NCBI GenBank assembly: GCA_019633425.1
Contig: WSUB01000066.1
Location: forward strand, 62,001-126,000
Reading direction: 5' to 3'
Origin: Tulasnella sp. 424
Lineage: Eukaryota; Basidiomycota; Agaricomycetes; Cantharellales; Tulasnellaceae
DNA length: 64,000 bases
Part shown: positions 49,039 through 61,029 of the stretch, piece by piece
Layout of the letters: each line of letters begins with the position of its first letter
How positions within the stretch are numbered: position 1 is the first letter of the stretch
Program-made: the position numbers and the translations under genes
The notes under the pieces: model-generated
What the model saw: the letters and a program-made list of their open reading frames with translations, nothing else
Database searches by the model: none
What the model was told of the DNA's origin: nothing

Positions 49039-51532
49039 CTACACTCCTGGCGACTTGGTTTCTTGCGCCGAGTCCACCGCTGACAGACTGCCAATCTCCT
49101 CCTGCAGCTATAAACCACGCTGCCGAGTGAGTATTTGCGTTCTTTCTGCTTCAGAGTCTGAAAACGCACCTCGGCTACAACTTGGATCATAGAAGGTCGT
49201 TGGCTTGGCTCACCGTCCCAGCACCTCTTCATCAAGACCCATAACGGGTCCGCCGTGGATAACTGGGGATAATCGGCTGGGTTTGGTAGTTCGTTCGAGA
49301 AAATTGCGAAGATAATGAAATTATTGTTGGGCTTCGTATAGAAAGGACGCTTCCCCGACATTGTCTACACGTATCATCTCAGCCTCTCTTGCAAGTCGAA
49401 CGAGATCTTACGGAGACCTACCGCCAGAATTAGTCCCCCAAAGGCATATACATCACCCTTCTCCGTCGGTCCCGAGCCCTCAAGTACCTCCTTCGCTCCA
49501 AACCCAGGCGTTCCCGTTGCTTCACCAAAAGTCGTCATTTCAGTTACTCCAGGGTGGGTGATAATCCTGGAGATTCCGAAATCACATAGAAGGGCCTCCA
49601 TGTCGTCGCTGATAATAACGTTTTGAGGTTTGATGTCGCCATGGCAGATGGGAGGATGAAGGGAATGTAGGTGGGCTAAACCCTTGCCAGCCCCGCATAG
49701 CTAACCAGTGGCACGGAATTGAATCTCATATTCAAATTTTCAACGGTCTAGCAGTTACTCACGAGCTTTAACCTCTCTTTGCGCGCCAAATTTGGATGGC
49801 TCGCTACAAACGACCATAAATCTCCGTTCTTGCACCACGATGAAACAAGCATAGGGTTTCCATCAACGAGCTGGTGTCCATAAAACCGAAGAATGTTCGG
49901 GTGCTCGGCCGCTTTCCATATTACTGTCTCCCTCCGGATCCTCTATGTATGTCAATGTGGAATCAAGAACTCGGAGTCAGCCTTTTGAAAACTGGATAGT
50001 ACGGAATCTAAATCTAAAGCTCATACCCTCATTAATACTCCATTATCTTGAGTTTGGCCTAGCCCGACGTTACCGATCTTAAGGCGCTTGATTGCAACTG
50101 GAATGGGCTCTTTTCCAGGAGGCGTCCAATGACCCCGATGAACTTCGCCGTAGCCGCCGCCGCCGACATATTCAACCATTGCGAGAGCCCCAGGAATCGG
50201 AGGAGGAAGGGAAGGCACTGCAACTCCTGGTTGGACAACAGAATCTTCTGAGTCTGGCACGGCGTTGGCTGAAGTGTTAATGATTCTCTGCCTAAACGGG
50301 GCAGTTAAACCGCTTCCGCAGTCCAGAATAAGGTTGATCTCCAGGGAAAAGAAAAAAAATAGGACGTATCCTCAGACCCTCTTTCATAGCAATCAACAAA
50401 GAAGACCGTTGACTCACTTTGTAGATAATCTGTGGAGTCGAAGGGCGCCGGTTTGGCTCGCCGTCCCAGCACTTTCGCATCAAGCTCCATAGTGGGTCTG
50501 ACTCTGGTAGTTCGGAGTGGTCTGTGGGGCTGGGAGTGGTGTCTTCGAAAGCTACTGCTATCATGGCCTGCGCATGTGTACGCAACTGATAGAAAGGGTC
50601 TTTCCCTGTCATGACCTGTGCACCAATCCAGTTCGCATATGGGGAGCCTCAAGACGAGATAGGAAAACGTACGGAAAGGATGGTCCCTCCTAGTCCATAC
50701 ACATCGCCCATAGGCGTCGGCGGAATGGTGCTTCCGTCAATCAATTCCTTGGACATAAAGCCCTTCCGACCAGAAATCGTACTAGTACTTGTTGTGAAGC
50801 CTGTTTGGACGTTGGTTACAACTCTCGAGCTGCCAAAGTCGCATAGGACGCCTCTGAAGTCATCAGTAACGAGGATCTCGGTCGGGTGGATTGATCCATG
50901 AGCGATAGGAGGCACGAAACCATGTAGATAGGCCAAGCCTCGAGCGGCATCCCGCAACTAGGGAACATACGGTGTATGAAACGTTCAGATTTGATCCCTT
51001 ACGATCATTTAAAGGCTGTCTTACTAATGCAAGTCGTTCGGCATATATCATTTCGGGATTGGCTTTGATGTACTTCTGTAGGTTACCATTTTTGCAAAGC
51101 GGTGAGACAAGCCGTGGTACCCCTTCAATAGTTTGGTAACCAATAAACCGGAGGATATTTTCATGGCGGACAGCATTCCAGATGGAAGTTTCGCGACGGG
51201 TACGCTATCCGGACGAGCCAAGTTTCCAGATTAACGAAAATTGGATGCCGAGCAGTGTAAATGAGAGAGATACAAACCCTCGCGACAATCTCCTTGGGTC
51301 TTAAACCGTCGATCGGATTTGTAATTCTAGCGTTCCGAAGGACTTTGATGGCCACGGGAACTTCCGCTCCACTAATCCCCCATAGACCTTCATATATATC
51401 TGAGTATCCCCCGAACATGGTCGGTTTTTCTGACAAGATGATACTCCCTTCGAGTTGATCGGGAAGCGGTAAGCCATTGCGGATACCAAGGAGAAGTGTG
51501 GACGGCGCTTCGGGAAGCGTTGATGAAGTCAT
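49039..51532 (-). CDS. Tandem pseudokinase-kinase protein, TKL-like
   Basis: I read one gene with two kinase domains. The first (51532 to about 50430) has VAIKVLR and DFGSS, but its catalytic loop reads HGSIHPTE. The Asp, Lys and Asn of HGDxKPxN are all replaced, so it should be inactive. The second (about 50280 to 49039) has a normal Gly-rich loop (GGGGYGEVHRG), VAIKRLK, HGDIKPQN and DFGISR. It then reads CWDGEPSQRPS and ends KSPGV at 49039. The first domain ends CWDGEPNRRPSTPQIIYK at a GTGAGT donor. Splicing to the AG after GGC near 50290 continues in phase into RIINTSANAVPDS and the second domain, and no ATG or terminator-like break lies between. That intron (about 140 bases) is long for this window. 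Alternatively they are two genes, the second lacking a clear start. The 5' end may extend upstream. Confidence 0.6.
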
Positions 51533-52369
51533 CCTGTAAGGGGTTGATGATCCCGAGAGCTGAAGGCAGCTCTATGTTGAACCGGCACCTGAGTCGTGCA
51601 GTAAAAATTTCACTGCAGATGGAGATGATGGTTGGGCTGAATTTGTACACGGTGGATTGAGCTCGCCTCAGAATGGTTCATTGAATCAGGAATGACTAGC
51701 CACCTGGATTAAGATATATCTTGGCCAGGAAGAGAGAAGATAGAATGCTTGGAGTGGTTGGAGCTCTGACTGACTCTCCTTGCCTTCTTGGAAGGGCGCT
51801 AAAGCTGGGCGGTTATCGGAGTTCCCACAGGGTCCGTTTCGGACCCCGAATGCTGTATCGCCGTATATCCCCGACTGTAAGTCAGGTGTGTCTAACTCCG
51901 GGCCCGCTCGAGGCTAATTCAGAATCCTGAGTAAGGGAAACCGTTGATTTACAGGCCTAGGTTCACCCAGGACTCCCCTCCAGAAATGTTGGCTCTATTG
52001 GGTGCTCAACGTCGAGTTTTTCGGCCAGGGAAAGAAAGATATGGAACGAAAATCACCTGTTGAATACACAGTAGCCAGTGGTATATAAAGAACGCGACAA
52101 AGGAGAGACAGGTTGGTTTTGGAGCCCAAAAGTGTCAGACTATGGGAGGGGGTGATGTGCGGTGGCGGAAAAGCCTGTTGGGATGCCAGGGTAGTAGGAG
52201 GTGCTGGACGACCAAGTTTTTAGGGGTGTGCACTCGTACCCATAGGAAGAGAACATAAACCATACAGAATCGTTGGGGATCTAGCTGTAATATCCGCACC
52301 TCGGCTAACAGAGACCGCTGGCAATCAAAATCCTGCATATGTTTCCTAATCCAAATAGCATGTTCTCAC
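51533..52369. other. Region between the kinase relic and the tandem kinase gene
   Basis: No clear gene. A CCCTTACAG acceptor just before 51532 leaves open that the tandem kinase gene has further 5' exons here. Confidence 0.4.
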
Positions 52370-52850
52370 CAGATATTGTGAGTCGAATACACGGTTGAGA
52401 ATATTCAGGGATTCGGGCTTGGGACCGGATCCTGGGTGCACAACGCGAAATTGTTGCATCAGTGTTGGTTGATTGGTTTAGTGCGGATTTGAGAAGGGGG
52501 GGGCACTCACCAGAACGGCAATGCCACCAAGCGCATCTACATCCCTAGGAGCTTCGCAATAATCAAGCATAAACACACCCTTCGCGCTGTAGCTGGGATT
52601 AAGAGGGGACATAGGCATATAACTTGGGGGGGGGGGGGTTGGTCAGTGTGGGCTCCAGCTCGTTATAAGATATGTGAAGCTAAATTCGCTTTGAAGTCGT
52701 GACTAATGAATATGTTTTCAGGTTTGATGTTCCCGTACCGGATCGGCGACTCGAGAAAATGGAGGTACGGCGCCAGACCGCCAGCCGCGTCGGGGACTAA
52801 TGGCTCTGCGGGGGTTAGGATGCGACAGTTATTCTGTCTTGACACTCCCC
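52370..52850 (-). pseudogene. Degenerate kinase-domain fragment
   Basis: On the minus strand, AAGGLAPYLHFLESPI, then YGNIKPENIFIS and, about 100 bases on, DYCEAPRDVDALGGIAVL resemble the catalytic loop and C-lobe of the neighbouring kinases. The Asp of HGD is Asn here (YGN), the DFG region is missing and a poly-G run interrupts the sequence at 52627-52637. It is either a decayed gene or decayed 5' exons of the tandem kinase gene. Confidence 0.55.
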
Positions 52851-53613
52851 CCCCCTCCTACTTCCATATCGCTTTTGGCACCATAGACCCACTTCTGCTT
52901 ACTTGTTTCTCGCTCTTCGTTACTACTTGTGGTACCGATTCCCCGATTAGTCGGGACCGTGCCTTGTCGCCTTTGAGGATTGACTGTTTGCACGGTATAT
53001 ACTCTTCCATAGTTGGACATACCAAATTTAATCGTTTTGTCCATGTCAACCGCTGGTGGGTGGTGATATATTCGCTTAAATATCCATTTGCGCAGAGAAG
53101 AAAATCAGCCCCAGCTAACTATCCGAAATCTGGTTATCGCCCGAAGGATCCCGCGGCGAACCTTTTGGTCAAACCGCTGTTTTGCGTTCAAGAGCCTGTA
53201 GAGCATGGTAATAAAGTACCAATCTTGTTGAGACTCAGAGTCGTATTTACCGGAGCATCTCAGAATTCGTCACGCGATCCAGTGTCAAGCACTCTGTTTG
53301 TCAAAGTTTGAGTTCACAGGGGTCTACGCAGGCGTGACTCTGAGGTCTGCTGACGACCGGCAATGCCACCAGACCTTATTAACGTTGTTAGTCGCCCAGT
53401 AACTACTTCACACTCTAATTTGCACGTCCTTCATCCTTGCCCGCTCACGCGTAGGACCGGCATGCGACGGCTTTCGGGTGTCGGCTTTGCCGAGTGGAAA
53501 GTCACGTGAAGAACGCCAGTCCAGTTTCGCACTTGAATTTCAAGTGATCTTCTTCTGTCCACAAATCTCCCGGTTCGCTCAGGAGCAGCTGCTGGACTTT
53601 CTCCTTTCCTCTT
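52851..53613. other. Intergenic upstream of carnitine acetyltransferase
   Basis: No gene is seen. This is the likely promoter of the acetyltransferase, which is divergent to the kinase relic. Confidence 0.5.
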
Positions 53614-56521
53614 ATGCTTTCACGATCAGTCTCCTCTAATCAGCTGAAGTCTCGCTCAGCTACTTTCCTTTCGACCAACTCGCAACGAAGAATGTTCGCC
53701 TTGCACCCACCGCGAAGGTCGGATCGCCTCCCGACGTTTCACCATCAGCGCTCCTTGCCCCGGCTGCCTGTGCCACCGCTCCGGGCTAGCTTAGACCGGT
53801 ACTTGAAGAGCCTCGATCCCGTCCTCGAGCAAAACGAGGAGACAGGAGGCGAGAAGAAGGACGCTGCGCTCAGAGCGCGAGAGGAATGGGCTCAGGAGTT
53901 CGAGAATGGCCTTGGAAAGGCGTTGCAGCAGAGACTCATCGGTACGAACTCCATCATCGCTACAAAAAATCCTAACATTCAGCTGACCATATCTAAATTC
54001 GCAGATTTGGACCGGGCGTCGCCGAACAACTGGCTCAACGACAACTTTTGGCTCAAGAAGGCTTACCACGAGTGGCGAGCCCCGTTGCCCGTCAACTCAA
54101 ACTGGTGGCTTCTGTTCCACGATGATCCGAACGTCCCAGAAGACCTGAGAAGGTCCATTCCGTCTTCAGGAGATATCACCGAATGGCAAGTTCGAAGAGC
54201 GGCGTGGCTTGTTCGTCGACTTGTCGATTTCAAGGAGAAGCTCGAAAGGTCGGCCTTCATTTCCATAAGCCCCATCTTCCACTTTGTGGCTCGCATCCTG
54301 ACTATGAACTGAATTGCCCCCGCACGTATCTCAACACAGGCAGGAAATCCATCCCGATTCATCTCGAACAGGTCCGTTCTGCATGTACCAGTACACGCGG
54401 TACGTCCGTTCCATCCATTTACGCCCTTTCTTTCCCCCAAATTCTAATGTATAGGCTTATGGTTCAATCGTCCGGCTCACAGGCTCTTCAATATGTGCCG
54501 CTTACCGGGGTACGGATGCGACCTGAATACGGAACCTCCCAAGGCATCATCACCGAACGCTCGCAAGATAATTGTATTTGTCAAGGACTGGATATACAGC
54601 GTTGAGGTTATTGAAAAGGATGGGACTCCGGTGCCACCCGCTGGTATCGAGAGACGTTTAGCTGAAGTCGTAAAGGACGTCCGAGAGCGGGAGGCCAGAG
54701 GTGAAAGGCCTGCCCAAGTCAACATCTTAAGCGCGGACGAACGTGATCTCTGGGCAAAGGTAAGAGACGTTTCGGGACCGCAGCTCTGGCGTCTAAGTAA
54801 AGGTCTGGAGCTGACGTCGTGCATTCCGGCCCTTCGCTCCACCAGAACCGCGAGTACCTCTTAACCCTCTCACCCACCAACCGTTCAACCACCACAGTCA
54901 TCCAAGAATCCCTCTTCGCTCTCTCCCTCGATGCTCACACTCTCGCCCCACGAGACCAGCCATCGTCTGCACCCACCTCGTCGACGACCAAGCTTACCCG
55001 CCCCGACGTGGATGCCCAAGTCTACAACACGGCCTTTGGTGGTCCTTCAGGTCTGAACCGGTGGTTCGACAAGGCTCTCAGCGTGATGGTTGAAAGTAAT
55101 GGGAGAGCTGGAATGATGGGTGAACACTCACCTTGTGATGCGTTGATACCCAGTATCATCGTCGACTACGCCATTGCGGAACACATGGATAAGGCTCAAT
55201 TTGGCGAGCACAACAACCTGGAAGTCGGCTCAACGAAAGCCTGGGACAAGCTTGAGTGGGTGGTTGATGAGAAACTGGAGGGAGAGATCGAAAGAGCAAA
55301 GAAAGATGCGAAGAAGTTGATTGCGGACTCTGAACCTAGTCAGTTGTGGTTCGGAGAGTACGGTGCTGAGTGGATGAAGGCGGTCGGTAAGTCGACCCAC
55401 GTTCGTTTGCCGCCCTGTGCTCGTTTCACAACTGAAAACACGTTTTTTATCCTTGCTTTTAATGTTTCAGCGAAGTGCTCTCCAGACGCGTACATCCAGA
55501 TGGCGCTCCAATTGGCATGGTACAGGGACCAAGGGTATATGACCGCGACGTACGAAACGGCTTCTACACGCCTTTTCGCGCATGGCCGAACAGAAGTCAT
55601 CCGAACATTAAGCGCTGATAGCAGCAGATGGGTGAAAGCGATGTGCGACCCTTCGGCCTCGGTGCGTCAGCGACTCTTTCGGGAAACGTCCACTGTTGTC
55701 TTGACAAGCCTCCCGTTTTCCCTGGCCGACCTCACTTCAAACTCACGTACTTGAACCGAAATACCGGATCCGATTCAACCCGCCCGTCCAACTATGGTGT
55801 CATAGGTTGCGACCCGCAAGACATTGTTACTCGATGCAATAACCGCTCACAACGCGTACACGAGGGATGCGTCGGTGGGCAAAGGATGTGACCGGCACCT
55901 TGCAGGGTTGAGGTGGCTGTACCGGCCGGACGTCGATGGCCCTGTGCCGAAGATCTTTGAGGACCCGATGTTCAGCAAGAGTAGTGAGTGGAAGCTGAGC
56001 ACAAGTGGCTTGAGCGCTGGAACAAGATTTAATGGTACCGGGTGAGTTCGGGTGCTTATCGTTTCGTACGTTTGGGGGGGGGGGCGCCGGGTTCATGTGG
56101 GGTGGAGGCCGGAAATTCAGGAAATTTGCTCGTCTTTCACTTGTCTAACCCTTTTTTGCACGCTGCTCATGCTAGGTTCGGAACGGTTTGGCCTGATGGA
56201 TATGGCATTAACTGTACGTACATGGGGATCACACGTTTCTCATTATTCCAAGATTGCTGACTTCCGCTCGTCCTATCCATCTGGGGTGGTCCCTTTTGCT
56301 TGGCCTCGGCGGCTAATCACACGGCCGCAACGTTCTTGGCTGTCCCCCCGGTTCGTCTAGACCTCGCTGGGCCCCAACTTGTGAAGTTCGGCATCGAGAG
56401 TAAAGTCTCGTGTCCGACGACCTCGACGTATCGGTTCAAGGCCCATGTTACGGAGAGCTTGCGTGCGATGCGAGAGTTATTTGAGGGAGCGGAGGAGGAA
56501 CAACCCCGTAGCAAGCTGTGA
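53614..56521 (+). CDS. CAT2: Carnitine O-acetyltransferase, dual targeting signals
   Basis: This enzyme transfers acetyl groups between CoA and carnitine so that acetyl units can cross organelle membranes. From ATG 53614 the first 30 residues are rich in Ser/Arg and poor in acids, like a mitochondrial presequence; Met27 (MFALHPP) could start a shorter form. The protein ends RSKL, a peroxisomal PTS1. Yeast Cat2 uses the same two-signal arrangement. Family landmarks are LPRLPVPPL at the start, NNWLNDNFW, a GYGCDLNTEP region, AGMMGEHSPCDA with the catalytic His, YETASTRLFAHGRTE and PDGYGINY (after splicing). The introns include one containing a run of ten or more G (56072). Exon borders near 55660-55830 were not fully resolved. 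Its 3' half has been copied twice downstream as relics. Confidence 0.85.
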
Positions 56522-57001
56522 TGTCATGTGCGAGAAGCCCGGGTTGGGGCCTCGACTACTACGCGGGTGGTGGATGATATGCCGTAGCTGACTCCTGAAT
56601 GACAAGGCGATGTAGCTAAGAATATCAACGGCCGGCGGGTGAATTCCTTCTCGCCTGCCGAAATAGTTTACCGATTATAGTTACTTGCGCCCTGTTTAAT
56701 CTCCAAGAAAACAATGTTCAATGTACGCGAGACGTAAGGAGCAGAGCAATGAAAGCAGGATTTGGCATTCACGGGTGTATTTCCGATGGCCGCCTCGCGT
56801 TAGAAGCAATGACGAAACCCTGCGGAACGTGGCTTGTCAGGGGTGCATCTTTCGTTCCATCACATCCGCGTCTGTGCATGCAGCCCTCCGACTCCTTGAC
56901 GCAACTCTTTAAATATCGCACCAGTTGGTCGACAGTCCTCTCATCCACTACTTCACGACTTCACGACTCTACTACTCCACTCTTCCACTCCCCAAAACAA
57001 A
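56522..57001. other. Intergenic, part of a duplicated unit
   Basis: Matching sequence recurs at about 59390-59820 and 62240-62650, before each of the other two small secreted protein genes. It should contain their promoters. Confidence 0.6.
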
Positions 57002-57785
57002 ATGCAATTCTCTTCCATCTTCCTCGCTGTCGTCGCTGCTGTTGGCGCTTTCGCTCAAACCACCGCCAGCGTCGCTCAAACCACCGGTCCAGCTGCCGTC
57101 GCCGATCCAACCATCAACACCCCTTCAGGTGTTCAACAGTGCCTTCCCGTAAGTCTATTCCAACCATATTTCAAATTGCGAACGGCGCCAAACGTACTTA
57201 CCGCCGGGTCGGCCCATTCCAACCGTATTGATTGCAGGTTCAACTCACCTTCTCGGGAACTGCTCCTCCATTCATCATCACTATTGTGCCCGCAGGACAG
57301 GCCGGTGCTGCACCTCTCGAGACCGTCGGCGCTTCCAATGGAACTAGGTGAGTGTTATCAGGCATTGCTGGACTATAGACGGCTGACCGCGCACTCCTCT
57401 TGAATTTGGCCGACGCGAACACTCCAACATGAAACCAACGAACTTACAGCATCACATGGAATGCTAACCTCCCTGCTGGTCAGAATTATACTTGCGTCAT
57501 CCGTGACTCTATGGGTCGCACCAACCCATCTGGTGAGTGCTCGTCGCCGCGCCTTTCTTCTCCTGCATTCGGTGTGCCGGGGAACTTCATCCGATCGTCA
57601 TCTTTCGTCCTCATGGCGATTGTGGCGTTCCCTCGTGTCTCCGTTATGCGATATGATGCACCGTTGCTGACCAGTCGTCTTGGCATTCATCGGCGATAGC
57701 TCCGTTCTTGATAAACCCGGGCACGACCAGCTGCCAGATGGCTTCATCGACACCAGCATCGACACCAGCACCAGCGCGCGTTTGA
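57002..57785 (+). CDS. Small secreted protein 1
   Basis: Four exons (57002-57148, 57238-57347, 57450-57532, 57700-57785) give 141 aa. A signal peptide (ending near AFAQ) is followed by a Thr/Ala-rich stretch and INTPSGVQQC. The core is a beta-rich domain: VQLTFSGTAPPFIITIVP, then ITWNANLPAG and CVIRDSMGRTNPSAPF. This pattern is common in Agaricomycete secreted proteins without an assigned function. The tail after the last Cys is short and Pro/Ala/Ser-rich (TPASTPAPARV). It is the first of three copies with the same intron positions; likely a cell-wall or extracellular protein. Confidence 0.8.
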
Positions 57786-58204
57786 GATGACTAGCTGCGT
57801 AGTTTCGTGGATCCAAGCGAATGGGACGATATAGGTAGCCCCCTACCTTTCGATGCTTATTACGCCTGTCACGACCCTGGACTTTACCTGTACAAAAATC
57901 CATGTAAATTTCCGTTATGACCAAAACATGTATATGTCCCAAAAATGCCAATCTCGAGGCTAGCCTTGAGGCGGCACCCCGAGTATTGACTACCGAAACG
58001 GCCATCTTTGCTGTCCACTTTAAGAAAACGACGCTCGTCGTAATCTTGACCATTCCGGAAGTACCCTTTGGCGCCAAATTCTCGCTCCTGGGCCGATTCT
58101 TCGCCGAACCGATAAAATCCTAAGGAGTTATAACCTTCATCACCAATGCCCTATCTTCCAACTTGTTGCTCCCATCCTACCGATGAATGGAATGCTCCCC
58201 CAAA

Positions 58205-59370
58205 CGTCAACACAGGCAGGAAATTCATCCCGATTCGTCTTGAACAGGTCCGTTCTGAATATTCAGTACCGATAATATGCGCGGTTGGGAGGCTTTGATC
58301 ATTTGAGCCCTTTCTTTTTCCCAAATAACATGGCTCGTAGGCTATTCAATGTCGGCCCCTCGCGGGAGTATATATGCGACCCGAGTATGGGGTCCTTTGG
58401 CACCGGCACCGCATGCCCGGGAAATCATTATATTTGTCATAGATTGGATCTCCAGCATTTAGATTATAGAGAAGGATGGGTTTCAGTGCCACACGCCGAC
58501 GTTTGCTGAAGTCGTCAGGGACGTCCGAGAACGAGAGGCCAAAGGTAAAAGGCCTGCCCAAGTCAATATCTCGAGCACCGAAGAACGAGATCTCTGGGCG
58601 AAGATGAAATCATGGTTCTAGAACGCAGTTATGGCGTCTAAGTAAGGTCCGGATCTAAGGTGGAGCGTTCCTCGGTCCATTAAACCCGCGATTATCTCTT
58701 ATATATAACCCCCTCACCCACCAACCGCTCAACCATCACGATTATTGAAAAATCCCCTTCACTCTCCCTCACTGCTCGTACTCTCGCTCCTCGTCACCAA
58801 TCATCGACAGGACCCACCTCGTCGACGACCAGGCTCACCCGCCCCTCGGTAGATGCTCAAGTTGACATCATGGGCTTTGGTGAATCCTCAGGTCTGAACC
58901 GGCTGTTCGATATGGCTCTCAGCATGATGGTCAAGAGCAACCGGAGAGCCGGAATAATCCACTTGCGATGCGTCGATTCCAAGCATCATCGTCGACTCCC
59001 CCGTTGCAGAGTAAATTGGAACGTCGTTTAACGAAAGGCCGAGATAAACTTGACTGGGTGGTTGAAGAAAACCTGTAGGTGGGGGTTGCGCGAGCAAAGG
59101 GACGCGTTGATTGCGGACTCTGAGCCTGGCCAGTTCTGGTTCGGGAGGTATGGTGCGGATGAAGACCGGAGATGAGTCGACCCTGATCCTTTTGCCGTGT
59201 TCCCTTTCACAACTGAATGTTCGGCATCGAAAGTAAAGTCTCGTGTCTGACGACCTCGACATATCGGCTCAAGCCTCATGTTGCGGAGGGCCTGCGTACG
59301 ATGTGAGAGTTGTTTGAGGGAGCGAAGGAGGAACCACCTTGCAGCAATGTGATACCGATCCCACGCTCGA
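58205..59370 (+). pseudogene. Decayed 3' copy of the carnitine acetyltransferase (relic 1)
   Basis: The match to the intact gene begins at the AACACAGGCAGGAAATTCAT stretch (intact counterpart near 54335) and runs to the region before the intact stop. It has many frameshifts and stops. The segment that held the catalytic His is shortened, and the last codons no longer give SKL. The 5' third is absent. It is carried in the tandem unit that also brought secreted protein 2. Confidence 0.8.
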
Positions 59371-59820
59371 AGCTCGGGCCCAGGCCTTGACTATTACAAG
59401 GGGGGTGGATGGTATACAGCAGCTGACTACTGAATGATAAGGCGAAGTGACCAAATTTATATCAACGGCCGCCGGGTGAATTCCTTCTCCCCTGCCGAAT
59501 CAGTTTACCGAATATAGTTACCTGCGGCCTTTTTTAATATTCAAGAAACAAAGTTTAATTTATGCGAAACGTAAAGAGTAGGGCAATAAATGCAGGATTG
59601 AGCATTCACGGTGTACTTTTGATGACCGCCTGGCGTTAGAAGCAATGACGAACCTTGGGGAACGTGGCTTGTTCGGGGGCGTCTTTCTTCCATCACCTCC
59701 GCGTCTCTTTCTGCTTATGCATGCAGCTTCGCTCCCTCCGCCTCGTTGAGGCAACCCTTTAAATACCGCATCAGTCTGTCGAGAGTCCTCTCATCCACTA
59801 CTCCACTCCCCAAAACCAAA

Positions 59821-60582
59821 ATGCAACTCTCTTCCATCTTCCTCGCTGTCGTCGCTGCTGTTGGCGCTTTCGCTCAAACCACCGCCAGCGTCGCTCAAAC
59901 CACCAATACAGGCGCTCCCGATCCATCCATCAACACCCCTTCAGGTGTCATACAGTGCCTTCCCGTGAGTCTTATTCCAACCTTGCTGGCCCATATTTCA
60001 AATTACGAACGGCGCCAAACGTGCTTACCGCCGGATCGACCCATTCCACCCGGATTGATTGCAGGTTCAACTCACCTTCTCTGGAACTTCTCCTCCATTC
60101 ATTGTCACTATTGTGCCCGGAGGACAGGCTGGTGCGGCTCCTCTCACCACCGTCGGCACAACCTCTAGCAATGCGTGAGTGTTATCAGGCTTTGCTAGGC
60201 TCTAGACGGCTGACTGCGCACCACTCTTTCTCCTGTTTGAATTTGGCTGACGCATGTGCAACCCGGACACCCCAAAACAAAACCCACAAACTTGCAGCCT
60301 TACATGGATTCCTAACCTCCCTCCTAATACCAACTACACTGCCCTCATCCGTGACTCTGTGGGTCGCACCAACCCATCTGGTGAGTGCTGGTCGTCGCGC
60401 CTTTCATCTTCTGCTTCGATGTGCCAAGGAAACTTTATCCGATCGTCAACCAAGATATCCTTGGCCCTCACGGCGATCCCCCTCGTGCTTCTGCTGTGCC
60501 GTAAGATGTATGTACTATTGCTGACCAATCTTCCTTGGCGATAGCTCCGTTTGTGATCTTCCCTGGTACAACCACCTGCTAG
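59821..60582 (+). CDS. Small secreted protein 2
   Basis: Four exons (59821-59964, 60065-60174, 60298-60380, 60545-60582) give 124 aa. The signal peptide is almost the same as in copy 1; the core has VQLTFSGTSPPFIVTIVP, LTWIPNLPPN and ALIRDSVGRTNPSAPF. Exons 2 and 3 have the same lengths as in the other two copies (110 and 83). The protein stops right after the PGTTTC motif, so it lacks the Pro/Ser tail of copies 1 and 3. The second Cys of the core is Ala here (ALIRD against CVIRD). Confidence 0.8.
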
Positions 60583-61029
60583 ATGGCTACATCTACACCA
60601 ACACCAATCGGCGTTTGAGATAAGAGAAGCTGTGTAGTTCTGTGAATCCAAGCGAGTGGGACGATATAGGTAGCCTCCTATCTTTCGGTGCTTATTACTT
60701 ATATCAGGACCCTGGACTTTACCTGTACAAGAAAAACCATGTAATTTTCCCTTATGAACAAAACATGTATATGTCCCAAAACTGTCAATTCCAAGGCTAA
60801 CCTTGAGGCGGCGCCCCGAGTACTGTCCACCGAAACGGCCAACCTTCGTAATCTCAACCTTTCCGAAAGTACCGGAAACTCCGACTTAGGCGCCCAAATT
60901 CTCTGGGCTGATTCTTCGCCGAAACCGGTAAACCCTTGAGGAGTGGGGGGTCCTCAGGTTAACCGTCATCCCCAAGCCGTGGCTTCCAACTCGTTGCTCG
61001 CATCTTAACAATGAATCGAATGCCCTTCC

